NCBI GenBank assembly: GCA_030652345.1
Contig: JAUSAU010000063.1
Coordinates: 1-33,351 of the forward strand
Reading direction: 5' to 3'
Length of the DNA: 33,351 nucleotides
Source: Coriobacteriia bacterium
GTDB lineage: Bacteria > Actinomycetota > Coriobacteriia > Anaerosomatales > PALSA-660
This document shows positions 6,420-13,833 of this stretch, one piece after another (position 1 is the first letter of the stretch; each line of letters starts with the position of its first letter). The notes under the pieces were generated by a model. It did no database searches. It was not told the origin of the DNA and saw nothing but the letters and a program-made list of their open reading frames with translations. Position numbers and translations under genes: made by a program.

Positions 6420-8180
6420 ATGCGAGACACGGGTAGCGTCCAGTTCGATACACCGGGTCAGGTCACGGATCCGTTCTCGCCTCCTGCGCAGTTCGCTGAC
6501 GCCGCGACCACGCTGCTCGGGTGTGGCAGCACCGACGAGGTCTACCACGTCATCGGCGAGTTCATGACCGGCGTCGTGCCGGGTTCGATCGTCATCGTGA
6601 ACGAGGCTGCCCCTGACTCGGATCAGTTCATCACTCGCGGCCTCTTCGGGCTGGATGATTCGGTCTTCGCACGGGCGGCCAAGCTCGTGGGGTTCCAGAT
6701 CATCGGCAAGCGCTCGACCATCGTCCCCAAGTACCGGGCCCTGATGCTCGGAAGCAGGCTCTCAAGGGTGGACGGCGGCTTCGCCGAGTTTGCCTCGAGC
6801 GAGGTCTCTCCGACCATCGGTGCACTCGCGGCCAAGATCGCCGGTATCCGCGATGTCTATACGATCGGGATCGTCGACGGGGACTCTGTCCTCGGCAACA
6901 TCCATCTGTGCACCAGGCAGCCGAACGCCGAGGTGCCCGCGCCACTTGTCGAGCGGTTCGTTCTTCACACCCATGCGGCGCTCGCGCGGCTCTCAGTTGC
7001 CCGAGACCTCGAGGAGAGCAACGAGCGTTTCCAGCAAGCCGTTCGCACGACGATGGACGGGTTCTGGTCATATGGGGCGGATGGCCGACTTCTCGACGTC
7101 AACCAAGCGTACTGTCAGATGAGCGGCTACACACATCAGCAGCTTCTCGCGATGCGCATCTCCGACCTGGAGATGAAGGAGACCCCCGATGAGATCGACG
7201 CACACAACCGTCTGATCATCGAACGGGGTCAGGATCGCTACGTGTCCCAGCATCGGCGTTCCGACGGCTCGCTCTACGATGTCGAGGTGAGCGTCTCGTA
7301 TCTGCCGTCGGATGGCGACCGCTTCTTCGGCTTCATCCGGGACATCACCGAGCGACGGCAGGCCGAGGAGAGGATCCTGCGCCTCAACGCGGAGCTCGAG
7401 GAGCGTGTCGGCGCGCGCACTCGGGAGCTGTCAGCTGCGAACGCCGAGCTCATGGAAACGAATGCCGAACTCGAGCGGGCGACTCTCGCGAAGAGCGACT
7501 TCCTTGCGTCGATGAGCCACGAGTTGCGAACCCCTTTGAACTCGATCATCGGCTTCACTCATATCATTCGCGAGGGCCTCGCGGGTCCCATCAACGAGGA
7601 GCAGGCAACGCAGCTCGCCATGGTCGGCGAGTCCGGCAAGCACCTTCTCTCGTTGATCAATGACATCCTCGACCTGTCCAGGATAGAGGCCGGTCGCGTC
7701 ACCCCCTGTATCGAAGAGGTCGACCTCGGGTCGCTGGTCGAGGGCGCGCGCGGGATGGTGGATTCGCTGGCGGATGCCAAGGGCCTGCGGCTTGTCGTGA
7801 CGATCGAGCCGGGAATCGAGTCACTCAGGGCGGACCCCCGCCACCTGACTCAGATCCTCGTCAACCTCTTGGGAAACGCGATCAAGTTCACGGATTCGGG
7901 CACGGTCTCGCTCGGTGTGTCCGGTGATAGCGATTGGCTGGAGTTCGCGGTCAGTGACACCGGACGCGGCATCGGCCCTTCCGACATGCCACATGTCATG
8001 GAGAGCTTCTACCAGGTCGACATGCCCGATCGGATCAGCGCCGGTACGGGTCTCGGGCTCGCCATCTCGTCGCAGTTGGCGGCGATGCTGGGAGGCAGCC
8101 TCGCCGTGGAAAGCGAGCTGGGCGTCGGGTCGACCTTCACTCTCAGGGTCCCGAAGGACAGCCCTCCGGAATGCCGCTAG
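6420..8180 (+). CDS. Soluble PAS sensor histidine kinase
   Basis: Counting from the ATG at 6420 (586 residues; an in-frame GTG at 6360 would add 20). Residues about 25-190 resemble a GAF-like sensory region. Residues 200-320 are a PAS domain (DGFWSYGADGRLLDVNQAY, closing FFGFIRDITERRQAEE). A coiled coil at about 320-360 leads to HisKA with SHELRTPLNSIIGF and phospho-acceptor H367. The HATPase domain shows the N box near N485 (NLLGNAIKFTD), G1 DTGRGI near 512 and G2 GTGLGLAIS near 541. No transmembrane segment is seen, so it is probably cytoplasmic. No receiver domain or response regulator gene is adjacent, so it is an orphan kinase. The input signal is unknown. Confidence 0.9.
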   Translation: MRDTGSVQFDTPGQVTDPFSPPAQFADAATTLLGCGSTDEVYHVIGEFMTGVVPGSIVIVNEAAPDSDQFITRGLFGLDDSVFARAAKLVGFQIIGKRSTIVPKYRALMLGSRLSRVDGGFAEFASSEVSPTIGALAAKIAGIRDVYTIGIVDGDSVLGNIHLCTRQPNAEVPAPLVERFVLHTHAALARLSVARDLEESNERFQQAVRTTMDGFWSYGADGRLLDVNQAYCQMSGYTHQQLLAMRISDLEMKETPDEIDAHNRLIIERGQDRYVSQHRRSDGSLYDVEVSVSYLPSDGDRFFGFIRDITERRQAEERILRLNAELEERVGARTRELSAANAELMETNAELERATLAKSDFLASMSHELRTPLNSIIGFTHIIREGLAGPINEEQATQLAMVGESGKHLLSLINDILDLSRIEAGRVTPCIEEVDLGSLVEGARGMVDSLADAKGLRLVVTIEPGIESLRADPRHLTQILVNLLGNAIKFTDSGTVSLGVSGDSDWLEFAVSDTGRGIGPSDMPHVMESFYQVDMPDRISAGTGLGLAISSQLAAMLGGSLAVESELGVGSTFTLRVPKDSPPECR

Positions 8181-8204
8181 GGGAGCCGCGTGGGGGGGGG
8201 CTCT

Positions 8205-8696
8205 CTAGTACTCGCCCTTGATCACGAAGAACGACCCGCGGATCGTGCCGGCGAGCTTCGACTTCTGCCTCGCGAACTTGAACCTGGTCTCCAGCTCCTT
8301 GGGCACGTCCATGCCCTCTGAGAGCTTGAAGCCGACCGCTCGCTTCTTGGCGTCGGCGACCGTGTACATGACGTTGACCGCGAGCCCGTCCTCGTAGAAG
8401 ACGTAGGCCATCCTGATGCCGTCGACTTCGAACATCGACGTTTCCAGCGGCTTGGCGGCGAACTCGATGTCGCGCTCCTGCTTGAGGATGCGGTTCACGT
8501 AGTCGAGTGTCTCCTGGTTCTCGGCCGCCGGGGTGACGGTGAACGCGTGCTTGTACTTGTTCATGTAGTAGCGCGCCTCGTTGGCCCGCAGGCCGGCGAG
8601 CGCAGGCGCCACCGGCGACGACTCGAGGCCGGCAAGCGACACATTCACGAAATCGACGACCTCAGGCATCCCACTCACCGCTTCCATCCGCTGCAT
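8205..8696 (-). CDS. Conserved-looking hypothetical protein
   Basis: About 163 residues from an ATG at 8696. GTG 8702, ATG 8687 and ATG 8669 are also in frame; 8669 has the best Shine-Dalgarno (GGTGAG). The protein is mixed alpha/beta, with a clear helix LRANEARYYMNKYKHAF and strands MFEVDGIRMAYVFYEDGLAVNVMYTV. It has no signal peptide or membrane segment and ends in TIRGSFFVIKGEY. I recognise no family. It is convergent with the histidine kinase (24 bases between stops, containing a G9 run) and lies just downstream of the TetR gene on the same strand. Confidence 0.55.
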   Translation of the reverse strand: MQRMEAVSGMPEVVDFVNVSLAGLESSPVAPALAGLRANEARYYMNKYKHAFTVTPAAENQETLDYVNRILKQERDIEFAAKPLETSMFEVDGIRMAYVFYEDGLAVNVMYTVADAKKRAVGFKLSEGMDVPKELETRFKFARQKSKLAGTIRGSFFVIKGEY

Positions 8697-8747
8697 GATC
8701 ACGAATGACTCGTACCCGCGCTGAGGCGATGCTGAACCGCCCGAGGG

Positions 8748-9434
8748 CTACGCAGGGCGCGACTCCGCCAGCACCCGCTCGAGCCCGTCGAGGATGATCT
8801 CGAGTCCGAAGGCGAAGTCGGCCTCGGCGTCGTAGCCGGACTCCATCGCGTGCGACGCCATCCGGTGCAGGTGCGGGTACTCGTCGGCGGGGATGTTCGC
8901 GCGCATCGCCTCGGCCATCTCCTCGGACGACGCGCCGCCGCCGGACATGTTCATCTGCTGGATGCCGAACCCATAAATGTAGCTGTCGAGCAGCGAGTAC
9001 GCGCGCGCCGCCCCCTGGACCGAGAAGCCGGCGCGGGCGAGCGCGCCGAGGATCGCGTCGTAGTAGCGAAGCCGGGTGGGGCCGCTCGACTCGCGCGAGT
9101 CCAGCAGGGCAGCGGCCCACGGGTGGCTGCTGAAGACCCGGTGCGCGGAGATCGCGCGGCGGCGCATCGCGTCACGCCAGTCGTCGCCGTCGCCCGGCAC
9201 GTCGAGCTGCTCCACCACGAGGTCGACCATCCCGTCGAGGATGTCGTCCTTGTTCGCGACGTGGTTGTACAGCGACATCGCCTCGACGCCGAGCCGTGAG
9301 GCGACCTCGCGCATCGTGACCGCGCCGACGCCGCGCTCGTCGGCGATCTCGGCGGCGGTGGCGAGGATCCGGTCCCGGGTGAGCGGGACTCGGCCCGGTG
9401 TCTCCTTGGCGCTGTCTGCGGACTTCTTCGCCAT
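8748..9434 (-). CDS. TetR-family transcriptional regulator 1
   Basis: 228 residues. The N-terminal helix-turn-helix covers about residues 20-66 (RDRILATAAEIADERG, then VTMREVASRLGVEAMSLYNHVANKDDIL, where LYNHV is the TetR recognition helix). The C-terminal ligand-binding and dimerisation domain resembles the TetR_C_1-type group (RRRAISAHRVFSSHPWAAALLDSR). It is clearly paralogous to the regulator at 15321-16046, with near-identical blocks around SLYNHV, MRRRA and DSRE-SGP. It is transcribed away from a DUF4386-like membrane protein gene. Two 15-bp palindromes in the shared 124-bp space are likely its operators, so it probably represses itself and the membrane protein gene. The ligand is unknown. 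Confidence 0.9.
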   Translation of the reverse strand: MAKKSADSAKETPGRVPLTRDRILATAAEIADERGVGAVTMREVASRLGVEAMSLYNHVANKDDILDGMVDLVVEQLDVPGDGDDWRDAMRRRAISAHRVFSSHPWAAALLDSRESSGPTRLRYYDAILGALARAGFSVQGAARAYSLLDSYIYGFGIQQMNMSGGGASSEEMAEAMRANIPADEYPHLHRMASHAMESGYDAEADFAFGLEIILDGLERVLAESRPA

Positions 9435-9449
9435 CGTTTCCCCTCAGGG

Positions 9450-9479
9450 TTGACAGACTTACTAAGTAAGTACGATACT
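9450..9479 (+). promoter_or_regulatory. Promoter of the 9559 membrane protein gene
   Basis: TTGACA at 9450-9455 and GATACT at 9474-9479 (18-bp spacer; TACGAT at 9471 with 15 bp is an alternative). The spacer holds a whole 15-bp palindrome, so a bound TetR dimer would block RNA polymerase. Confidence 0.5.
9457..9471. promoter_or_regulatory. TetR operator 1
   Basis: ACTTACT-A-AGTAAGT is a perfect palindrome around one central base. It lies 1 bp after the -35 box and has the size and symmetry of a TetR operator. Its twin is 29 bp away, centre to centre. Confidence 0.75.
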
Positions 9480-9485
9480 GCGGTG

Positions 9486-9500
9486 ACTTACTTAGTAAGT
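9486..9500. promoter_or_regulatory. TetR operator 2
   Basis: ACTTACT-T-AGTAAGT has the same arms as operator 1 with the complementary centre base, so the pair is itself mirror-symmetric. It adjoins a candidate promoter for the TetR gene on the minus strand. Confidence 0.75.
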
Positions 9501-9525
9501 ATACAGCCAACGGCCGCGTGCGCAA
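9498..9525 (-). promoter_or_regulatory. Candidate TetR 1 promoter
   Basis: On the minus strand, TTGCGC (9525-9520), a 16-bp spacer and TATACT (9503-9498). Operator 2 would overlap its -10 and start point, giving autoregulation. Confidence 0.4.
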
Positions 9526-9558
9526 CCGCGCCGCGACCCCCGTGAAGGAGGATGCACG

Positions 9559-10278
9559 ATGGACAGAACGGCACTTCAGGAGGCACGGACCCAGCGGACA
9601 GGCGGCACGGCGGCGTTCTACATCGCGCTCGCGTATCTCGGAGCGATGCCGTACTTCCTGCTCGCGGTCGACTACCCGTCGGCGAAGACGGTGGCGGCCA
9701 GGGTCGCGCTGGTCGTGGGGAACTACGCGAGCATGTACGCCGTGTACCTCGCCACGTACGTGTTCGTCGGGATCGCACTCGGCGTGCTGGCGTTCGCGCT
9801 CTACGACAGGTTCCGGGAGTTCGCGCCGGCGACCGCGCGCGTGACGGCCGCGATCGGGCTCACGTGGTCGTTCGTGCTCGTCGCGAGCGGGATGATCTAC
9901 GCGTACGGGATGACGACTATCGTGGACCTCGCCCGGACCGACCTCGCGCAGGCCCACGCCGCGTGGCAGGCGATCGAGCCGGTCGCCCTCGCGCTCGGGG
10001 GAGCCGGTGGCGAGATCCTCGGCGGCCTGTGGGTGCTGCTGGTCAGCGTCCTCGCGCTGCGAAGCGGTGCGCTGCCCAAAGCACACGCCTGGTTCGGTCT
10101 GGTGATCGGCGGGCTTGGCCTCATCTCGATGGTCCCGCCCCTGCGCGACGCCGCCTACGCCTTCGGCGCGCTGCAGATCCTGTGGCTCGGGTGGCTGGGT
10201 GTGGTGATGGCGAGGAAGGCGCCGGCGGGGGAGCGCCGCTGGGTCGCGGGCGCGAGCGCGGTCGCGGCGGAGCGGTAA
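9559..10278 (+). CDS. DUF4386-like integral membrane protein
   Basis: 239 residues with about six transmembrane helices (roughly residues 19-40, 55-80, 92-115, 135-160, 172-192 and 200-215). The layout and the block GLWVLLVSVLALRSGALPKA followed by HAWFGLVIGGLGL resemble DUF4386-type membrane proteins of unknown function. AAGGAGG at 9545-9551 lies 7 bases before the ATG. Its promoter spacer contains a TetR palindrome, so it is the likely target of the divergent regulator. A transport or stress role is a guess from that arrangement. A second protein of this kind is encoded at 13830-14516. Confidence 0.75.
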   Translation: MDRTALQEARTQRTGGTAAFYIALAYLGAMPYFLLAVDYPSAKTVAARVALVVGNYASMYAVYLATYVFVGIALGVLAFALYDRFREFAPATARVTAAIGLTWSFVLVASGMIYAYGMTTIVDLARTDLAQAHAAWQAIEPVALALGGAGGEILGGLWVLLVSVLALRSGALPKAHAWFGLVIGGLGLISMVPPLRDAAYAFGALQILWLGWLGVVMARKAPAGERRWVAGASAVAAER

Positions 10279-10360
10279 CGCCGTTCGATTGCGAGAGGTG
10301 TTCGGCTATGGTGGAGTCGCGCGGGCTTCCCCGGTTTGTGACTCCGAGAGGCGGTAGACG

Positions 10361-10744
10361 ATGAGCGAGTGGGCCAACTCGGCACTTGTGGCTGCGGCGG
10401 TGTCGGCTGTGGTCGCCCTCGTCATCACGCTCGTCCAGATGCGGCAGGGTCGTGATGCGCAGCGCATCCTGAGTCAGCAGGTGGGTGATGCGAAGCATGG
10501 GAGGTTCGTCATGAGTACCATCAGCCTGCGCCTGCCAGAGTCGCTCCATCGGAAGGTGCGCGAGCTCGCCAAGGCAGAGGACGTCTCCATCAACCAGCTC
10601 ATCTCGACGGCGCTCGCCGAGAAGATGTCGGCCCTCATGACCATCGACTACCTCGAGGAGCGTGCGTCCCGTGGTGACCGCGGCGCCTTCGAGCGCGCGA
10701 TGGGCAAGGTGGGCGACGGCGAGCCGGATGACCCTGACGTCTGA
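10361..10744 (+). CDS. HicB-like ribbon-helix-helix protein with membrane leader
   Basis: 127 residues. Residues 51-115 read as a HicB-family antitoxin domain: a short strand STISLRLPESL, then helices HRKVRELAKAEDV and INQLISTALAEKM, i.e. a ribbon-helix-helix DNA-binding fold. The first 50 residues carry a hydrophobic helix (about 7-27) and a polar linker, unusual for this family. An internal ATG at 10511 with a well-placed GGGAGG would give a normal 77-residue soluble antitoxin. Both forms may be made, or the long form may be a misread start. No HicA or PIN-type toxin gene is adjacent: the next gene is an acetyltransferase. So it appears to be an orphan antitoxin or a stand-alone regulator. 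Confidence 0.65.
   Translation: MSEWANSALVAAAVSAVVALVITLVQMRQGRDAQRILSQQVGDAKHGRFVMSTISLRLPESLHRKVRELAKAEDVSINQLISTALAEKMSALMTIDYLEERASRGDRGAFERAMGKVGDGEPDDPDV
10499..10513 (+). promoter_or_regulatory. Internal ribosome-binding site and start
   Basis: GGGAGG (10499-10504), 6-base spacer and ATG (10511) occur inside the HicB-like gene, exactly where the conserved domain begins (MSTISLRLP). This site is better than that of the upstream ATG at 10361. Confidence 0.6.
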
Positions 10745-10773
10745 TCCGACACGAGACGACGGCGAGTGCACCC

Positions 10774-11202
10774 GTGGACATCACCCCCATCACCCCGACA
10801 GACCTCCCCGCCATCGGCCGGCTCCACGAGCACTTCTGGGGCGAGTCCTCGGACGTCGACGCGATGGCCGCCACGCTGCGCGATCTCTCCAACGACCCGG
10901 ACCACCTGCTCCTGGCGGCCCGGGTCGACGGCGTCTGTGTAGGCACCGCGACCGGCGTCGTGTGCCACGGGCTCTACGGCGGGCGCGATTCGTACCTCGT
11001 GATCGAGGATGTGGTCGTCGATCCGGCGCATCGCCGTCGGGGCGTCGCGACCGCCTTGCTTGGCGCGCTCGAGCGCGCCGCACGCGAGCGCGGCTGCAAG
11101 CAGATGATCCTGCTCACCGAGTCGGTCCGCGCCGACGCCGCCGCGCTCTACGAGTCCTGCGGCTTCGCCGCCCGATGGACAGGTTTCAAGAAGAAACTGT
11201 GA
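10774..11202 (+). CDS. GNAT-family N-acetyltransferase
   Basis: 142 residues from a GTG. The GNAT fold is visible: an N-terminal strand and helix (ITPTDLPAIGRLHEHFW), the strand HLLLAARVDGVCVGTATG, then motif A VIEDVVVDPAHRRRGVATALLGALERAA, where RRRGVA is the acetyl-CoA pyrophosphate loop. Motif B follows as LLTESVRADAAALYESCGF. The substrate cannot be told from sequence. There is no clear Shine-Dalgarno upstream (ACGGCGAG only). The gene begins 29 bases after the HicB-like gene and lies 62 bases before a DUF1697 gene. Confidence 0.85.
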   Translation: MDITPITPTDLPAIGRLHEHFWGESSDVDAMAATLRDLSNDPDHLLLAARVDGVCVGTATGVVCHGLYGGRDSYLVIEDVVVDPAHRRRGVATALLGALERAARERGCKQMILLTESVRADAAALYESCGFAARWTGFKKKL

Positions 11203-11264
11203 GCGCGTGGCGAGCGCTGCAAGCGAGGATCACTGAGCCGAGGCGATTCGGGAGGGGGAATTCA

Positions 11265-11801
11265 ATGAAGTACGTCGCGCTGCTGCGTGGGGTCAACGTG
11301 GGCAAGAGCGTCCGCGTGCCCATGGGTGATCTGAAGGTTCTCCTCGAGGGTCTCGGGCTGACCGACGTCGTCACCTACCTGAACTCCGGCAACGTCGTGT
11401 TCGATTCAGACATGGGCGCAGCCGAACTCACGCCCCTCATCGAAGACGCCATCGAGCGGGCATTCGGCGCGAGGGTCCCCACGCTGGTGAAGACGTCGGC
11501 AGAGATGATCGCCATCGCCGACTCGATACCGAGCGAGTGGGGGAGCAGCGAGCGTGAACAGACCTACGTCGCCTACCTCTTCGGCGACGTCGACGATCCC
11601 GCTCTCATCGACGAGCTGCCCATCCGTGCCGAGTTCATGCGCATCTTCCACACACCCGGTGCGATCGTCTGGAACATCGCACGGGAGAACTACAACCGCA
11701 GCCACATCACGAAGATCGCCGGACACGCTTCCTACACCCGGATGACCACGCGCAACATCAATACCGCCAGGAAGCTGGCAGCACTCTGCGCGGAGGTCTG
11801 A
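11265..11801 (+). CDS. DUF1697 family protein
   Basis: 178 residues from an ATG preceded by a GGAGGGGG tract. It starts with KYVALLRGVNVGK and continues with LNSGNVVFDS, both hallmarks of DUF1697. It ends with ENYNRSHITKIAG followed by TRMTTRNINTARKL, the conserved C-terminal block of that family. The biochemical function is unknown. It appears complete for the family, with no signal peptide. The frame stays open far upstream, but that part lies over the acetyltransferase gene and is not coding in this frame. Confidence 0.9.
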   Translation: MKYVALLRGVNVGKSVRVPMGDLKVLLEGLGLTDVVTYLNSGNVVFDSDMGAAELTPLIEDAIERAFGARVPTLVKTSAEMIAIADSIPSEWGSSEREQTYVAYLFGDVDDPALIDELPIRAEFMRIFHTPGAIVWNIARENYNRSHITKIAGHASYTRMTTRNINTARKLAALCAEV

Positions 11802-11832
11802 CGGCGGCGCGTTCGTCCCTTGCGTCGTGTGT

Positions 11833-11849
11833 AGTGTGTAGGATACACT
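11833..11849. promoter_or_regulatory. Candidate addiction-module operator and promoter
   Basis: AGTGT-GTAGGAT-ACACT is an inverted repeat ending 6 bases before the toxin-remnant ATG. A possible promoter is TTGCGT (11820-11825) with TACACT (11844-11849) at 18 bp. The antitoxin encoded downstream would be the natural binder. Confidence 0.45.
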
Positions 11850-11855
11850 CTGCGC

Positions 11856-11990
11856 ATGCTGGAGATTCGACAGACTGACGAGTACGAGCGCTCGTTCGAG
11901 GGGCTGCGAGACCTCAACGCGCAGCTCAGGATCGGTGCGCGGATACGGCGCGACATCGAGCGGGCCAAGGAGCTCGCGCGAGGGTTGTAA
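11856..11990 (+). pseudogene. Internally deleted HigB/Gp49-type toxin remnant
   Basis: 44 codons in an intact frame. The first 32 residues (MLEIRQTDEY to ARIRR) match the N-terminus of RelE/HigB-type addiction killer proteins, which continue for about 100 residues. The last 12 (DIERAKELARGL) match their C-terminal helix. The middle, containing the beta-sheet core and catalytic residues, is absent without loss of frame. It is best explained by an in-frame deletion of about 50 codons. The product cannot be an active RelE-fold nuclease, though a small peptide could still be made and might bind the antitoxin. The antitoxin gene starts 12 bases downstream. Family lengths are from memory. Confidence 0.7.
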
Positions 11991-12002
11991 GGGAGACTCA
12001 CG

Positions 12003-12293
12003 ATGACAGAGCACAAGACAGTGACCCGCCCCTGGGACATCACGAGCTACCTCGATTCGGACGAGGCGATCGCGGCGTACCTCGACGCGGCGCTCGACGA
12101 GGATGATCCGGCGCTGCTCGCGGCCGCGCTCGGCGATGTCGCCCGGGCGAAGGGCATGACCTTCATCGCGCGCGAGACGGGTCTGGGACGCGAGAGTCTC
12201 TACAAGACTCTGTCGGCCGACGGGAACCCAGAGTTCGGAACGGTGCAGAAGGTGGTTCGCTCCCTCGGACTCAGGCTTCACATCTCGGCGTAG
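12003..12293 (+). CDS. Addiction-module antidote protein, HigA-like HTH
   Basis: 96 residues. It matches the family often called probable addiction module antidote protein (HI1420-type). The N-terminus WDITSYLDSDEAIAAYLDAAL is typical, followed by LLAAALGDVARAKGMTFIARETGLGRESLYKTLS, the helix-turn-helix, and FGTVQKVVRSLGLRLHI. All expected elements are present, so it looks intact, unlike its toxin partner. GGGAGA at 11991-11996 lies 6 bases before the ATG. It probably still binds the palindrome upstream of the toxin remnant and regulates the pair. Confidence 0.85.
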   Translation: MTEHKTVTRPWDITSYLDSDEAIAAYLDAALDEDDPALLAAALGDVARAKGMTFIARETGLGRESLYKTLSADGNPEFGTVQKVVRSLGLRLHISA

Positions 12294-12353
12294 GAAGCGT
12301 CCTCGCGGGGCGTGAGAATGCGCGCCACTCGTGAATCTGTGAGTAAAGAATAC

Positions 12354-12382
12354 TTGACACGGTGTCTGAACCTCTTTACAGT
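12354..12382 (+). promoter_or_regulatory. Promoter of membrane protein/XRE operon
   Basis: TTGACA (12354-12359), 17-bp spacer, TACAGT (12377-12382): a near-consensus housekeeping promoter. The ATG it serves is at 12420, with AGGAGG at 12409-12414. Confidence 0.65.
12356..12366. promoter_or_regulatory. Palindrome overlapping -35 box
   Basis: GACAC-G-GTGTC is a perfect palindrome overlapping the TTGACA box. A GACAC half-site recurs at 12402-12406. It is a likely operator for the XRE regulator encoded two genes on. Confidence 0.5.
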
Positions 12383-12419
12383 CGGGATGTCAAACATTCT
12401 AGACACGCAGGAGGTTCCG

Positions 12420-12872
12420 ATGTCGTTCGAAGAGAAACTCACGTGGGTCAGCACGTTCGTGACCATCGTGGTCACCGCCGTGTACGCGTGGACCGTGGCG
12501 GGCCAGATGGCCGGAACGCCGGTCGCCGAGATCGTGTACCAGGTCCCGATGATCGTCGCTGTCGGCTCGATCGTCGCCATGACGATCGTCGGCTCGATCC
12601 TCATGTCCATCGGCGCGGCGATCTCCGATCAGATCACGGGCGAGGGCTCGCTCAAGGAGATCGACCGCAAAGACGAGCGCGACGTGAACATCAACCGTCG
12701 TGGCGAGCTGATCGGCTACTACGTCCTGTCGGTCGGCGCGCTCGGGGTGCTTGCGCTCGCGATGATGCGCTTCGACCCGTTCTGGATCGCGAACGCGCTG
12801 TTCCTCTCGCTCATGCTCGCGGGGACCGCGTCGTCCGTGGCCAAGCTCGTCGTCTACCGCCGGGGCTACTAG
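12420..12872 (+). CDS. Membrane protein paired with XRE regulator
   Basis: 150 residues with four predicted transmembrane helices (about 9-27, 40-62, 96-114 and 118-140). The cytoplasmic loop between helices 2 and 3 is charged and contains KEIDRKDERDVNINRRGE, a pattern common in small membrane proteins encoded beside short XRE regulators. No enzyme motif is seen. The ATG follows AGGAGG. The next gene starts 2 bases after the stop, so the two are cotranscribed. The function of such pairs is not known to me; they may sense membrane or envelope state. Confidence 0.7.
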   Translation: MSFEEKLTWVSTFVTIVVTAVYAWTVAGQMAGTPVAEIVYQVPMIVAVGSIVAMTIVGSILMSIGAAISDQITGEGSLKEIDRKDERDVNINRRGELIGYYVLSVGALGVLALAMMRFDPFWIANALFLSLMLAGTASSVAKLVVYRRGY

Positions 12873-12874
12873 TC

Positions 12875-13099
12875 ATGGTGAAGCCGACGCGCGTCACCAA
12901 CAGCATCAGGGCGCTGCGCTTCGCAGCCGGCGAGATGACGCAGGCCGAGCTGGCGGACCGCGTGAACCTGACGCGACAGACCATCATCGCCATCGAGCAG
13001 GGTCGCTACTCGCCCTCCCTCGAGGTCGCCTTCCAGATCGCGAACGTGTTCGCAGTTCCGCTGAACGACGTGTTCCACTACCCGGGAGATGAGTCATGA
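12875..13099 (+). CDS. Small XRE-family HTH regulator
   Basis: 74 residues, almost entirely a Cro/C1-type helix-turn-helix: IRALRFAAGEMTQAELADRVNLTRQTIIAIEQGRYSPSLEVAFQIANVF, ending VPLNDVFHY. TQAELADRV and RQTIIAIEQ are the helix-turn-helix pair. It lacks a separate sensor domain, as is usual for this short type. It begins 2 bases after the membrane protein gene, and its stop overlaps the next ATG (ATGA), so all three genes may be on one transcript. It probably binds the palindrome at 12356-12366. Confidence 0.9.
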   Translation: MVKPTRVTNSIRALRFAAGEMTQAELADRVNLTRQTIIAIEQGRYSPSLEVAFQIANVFAVPLNDVFHYPGDES

Positions 13100-13833
13100 A
13101 CGCCACCACCACCGTCCTGCTCCTCGGCGCCACCGGCCGCACCGGCGGGCGCGTCCCGCAGCAGCTGCTCGACCGCGGCGTCGACGTCCGCGCGATCGTC
13201 CGCTCCTCGACCCGCCTGCCCGCCGCGGTGGTCGGAAACCCGCATCTGACCGTGACCGAAGCCGACCTGCTCTCGCTGACTGACGCGGAGCTTCAGCGCC
13301 ACGTTGCCGGTTGCGACGCCGTGATCTCGTGCCTCGGTCACCGCATCGACCTCAAGGGCCTGTTCGGCCCGCCGCGCGACCTGGTCACACGGGCCGTCGC
13401 CCGCACGTGCCGCGCGATCGAGGCGCAGCGCCCCGCCGAGCCGGTCAAGTTCGTCCTCATGAACACCGTCGCGGTCAACCGCCCCGGCGGCCTCGACACG
13501 CGCCGGAGCGGTATCGAGCGCGGGCTTCTCGCCACCATGCGCGCGTTGGTCCCGCCCGCGAAGGACAACCAGACCGCGGCCGACCACCTCGCCGAGCGCA
13601 TCGGCACGGGCAACGACTCCGTGCGCTGGGTCGTCGTCCGTCCCGACACGCTGTGCGAGGGCGACGTGACTCCGTACGTGCTGCACGAGGGCATCGTCGC
13701 CACACTCGCCAAGCCCGACGACACGAACATGGCCAACGTCGCGCACTTCATGTGCGAGCTGGTCGAGGGCGCCGCGCTGTTCGACACGTGGGCCGGCAAG
13801 ATGCCGGTGATCGCGAACGCGGTCGCACGATGA
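13096..13833 (+). CDS. NAD(P)-binding atypical SDR (NmrA/SDR-a type)
   Basis: 245 residues. The Rossmann fold is clear: the strand TTVLLLGATGRTGGRV with the GATGRTGG nucleotide loop at residues 10-17, then VDVRAIVRSSTRL (an Arg pair after strand 2 suggests NADPH), VTEADLLSLTDAEL, and CDAVISCLGH. The Tyr-x3-Lys of classical dehydrogenases is not evident, so it may be an NAD(P)H-binding regulator or a flavin-reductase-like enzyme rather than an alcohol dehydrogenase. It overlaps the XRE gene by 4 bases and the next gene by 4 bases. Confidence 0.8.
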   Translation: MNATTTVLLLGATGRTGGRVPQQLLDRGVDVRAIVRSSTRLPAAVVGNPHLTVTEADLLSLTDAELQRHVAGCDAVISCLGHRIDLKGLFGPPRDLVTRAVARTCRAIEAQRPAEPVKFVLMNTVAVNRPGGLDTRRSGIERGLLATMRALVPPAKDNQTAADHLAERIGTGNDSVRWVVVRPDTLCEGDVTPYVLHEGIVATLAKPDDTNMANVAHFMCELVEGAALFDTWAGKMPVIANAVAR

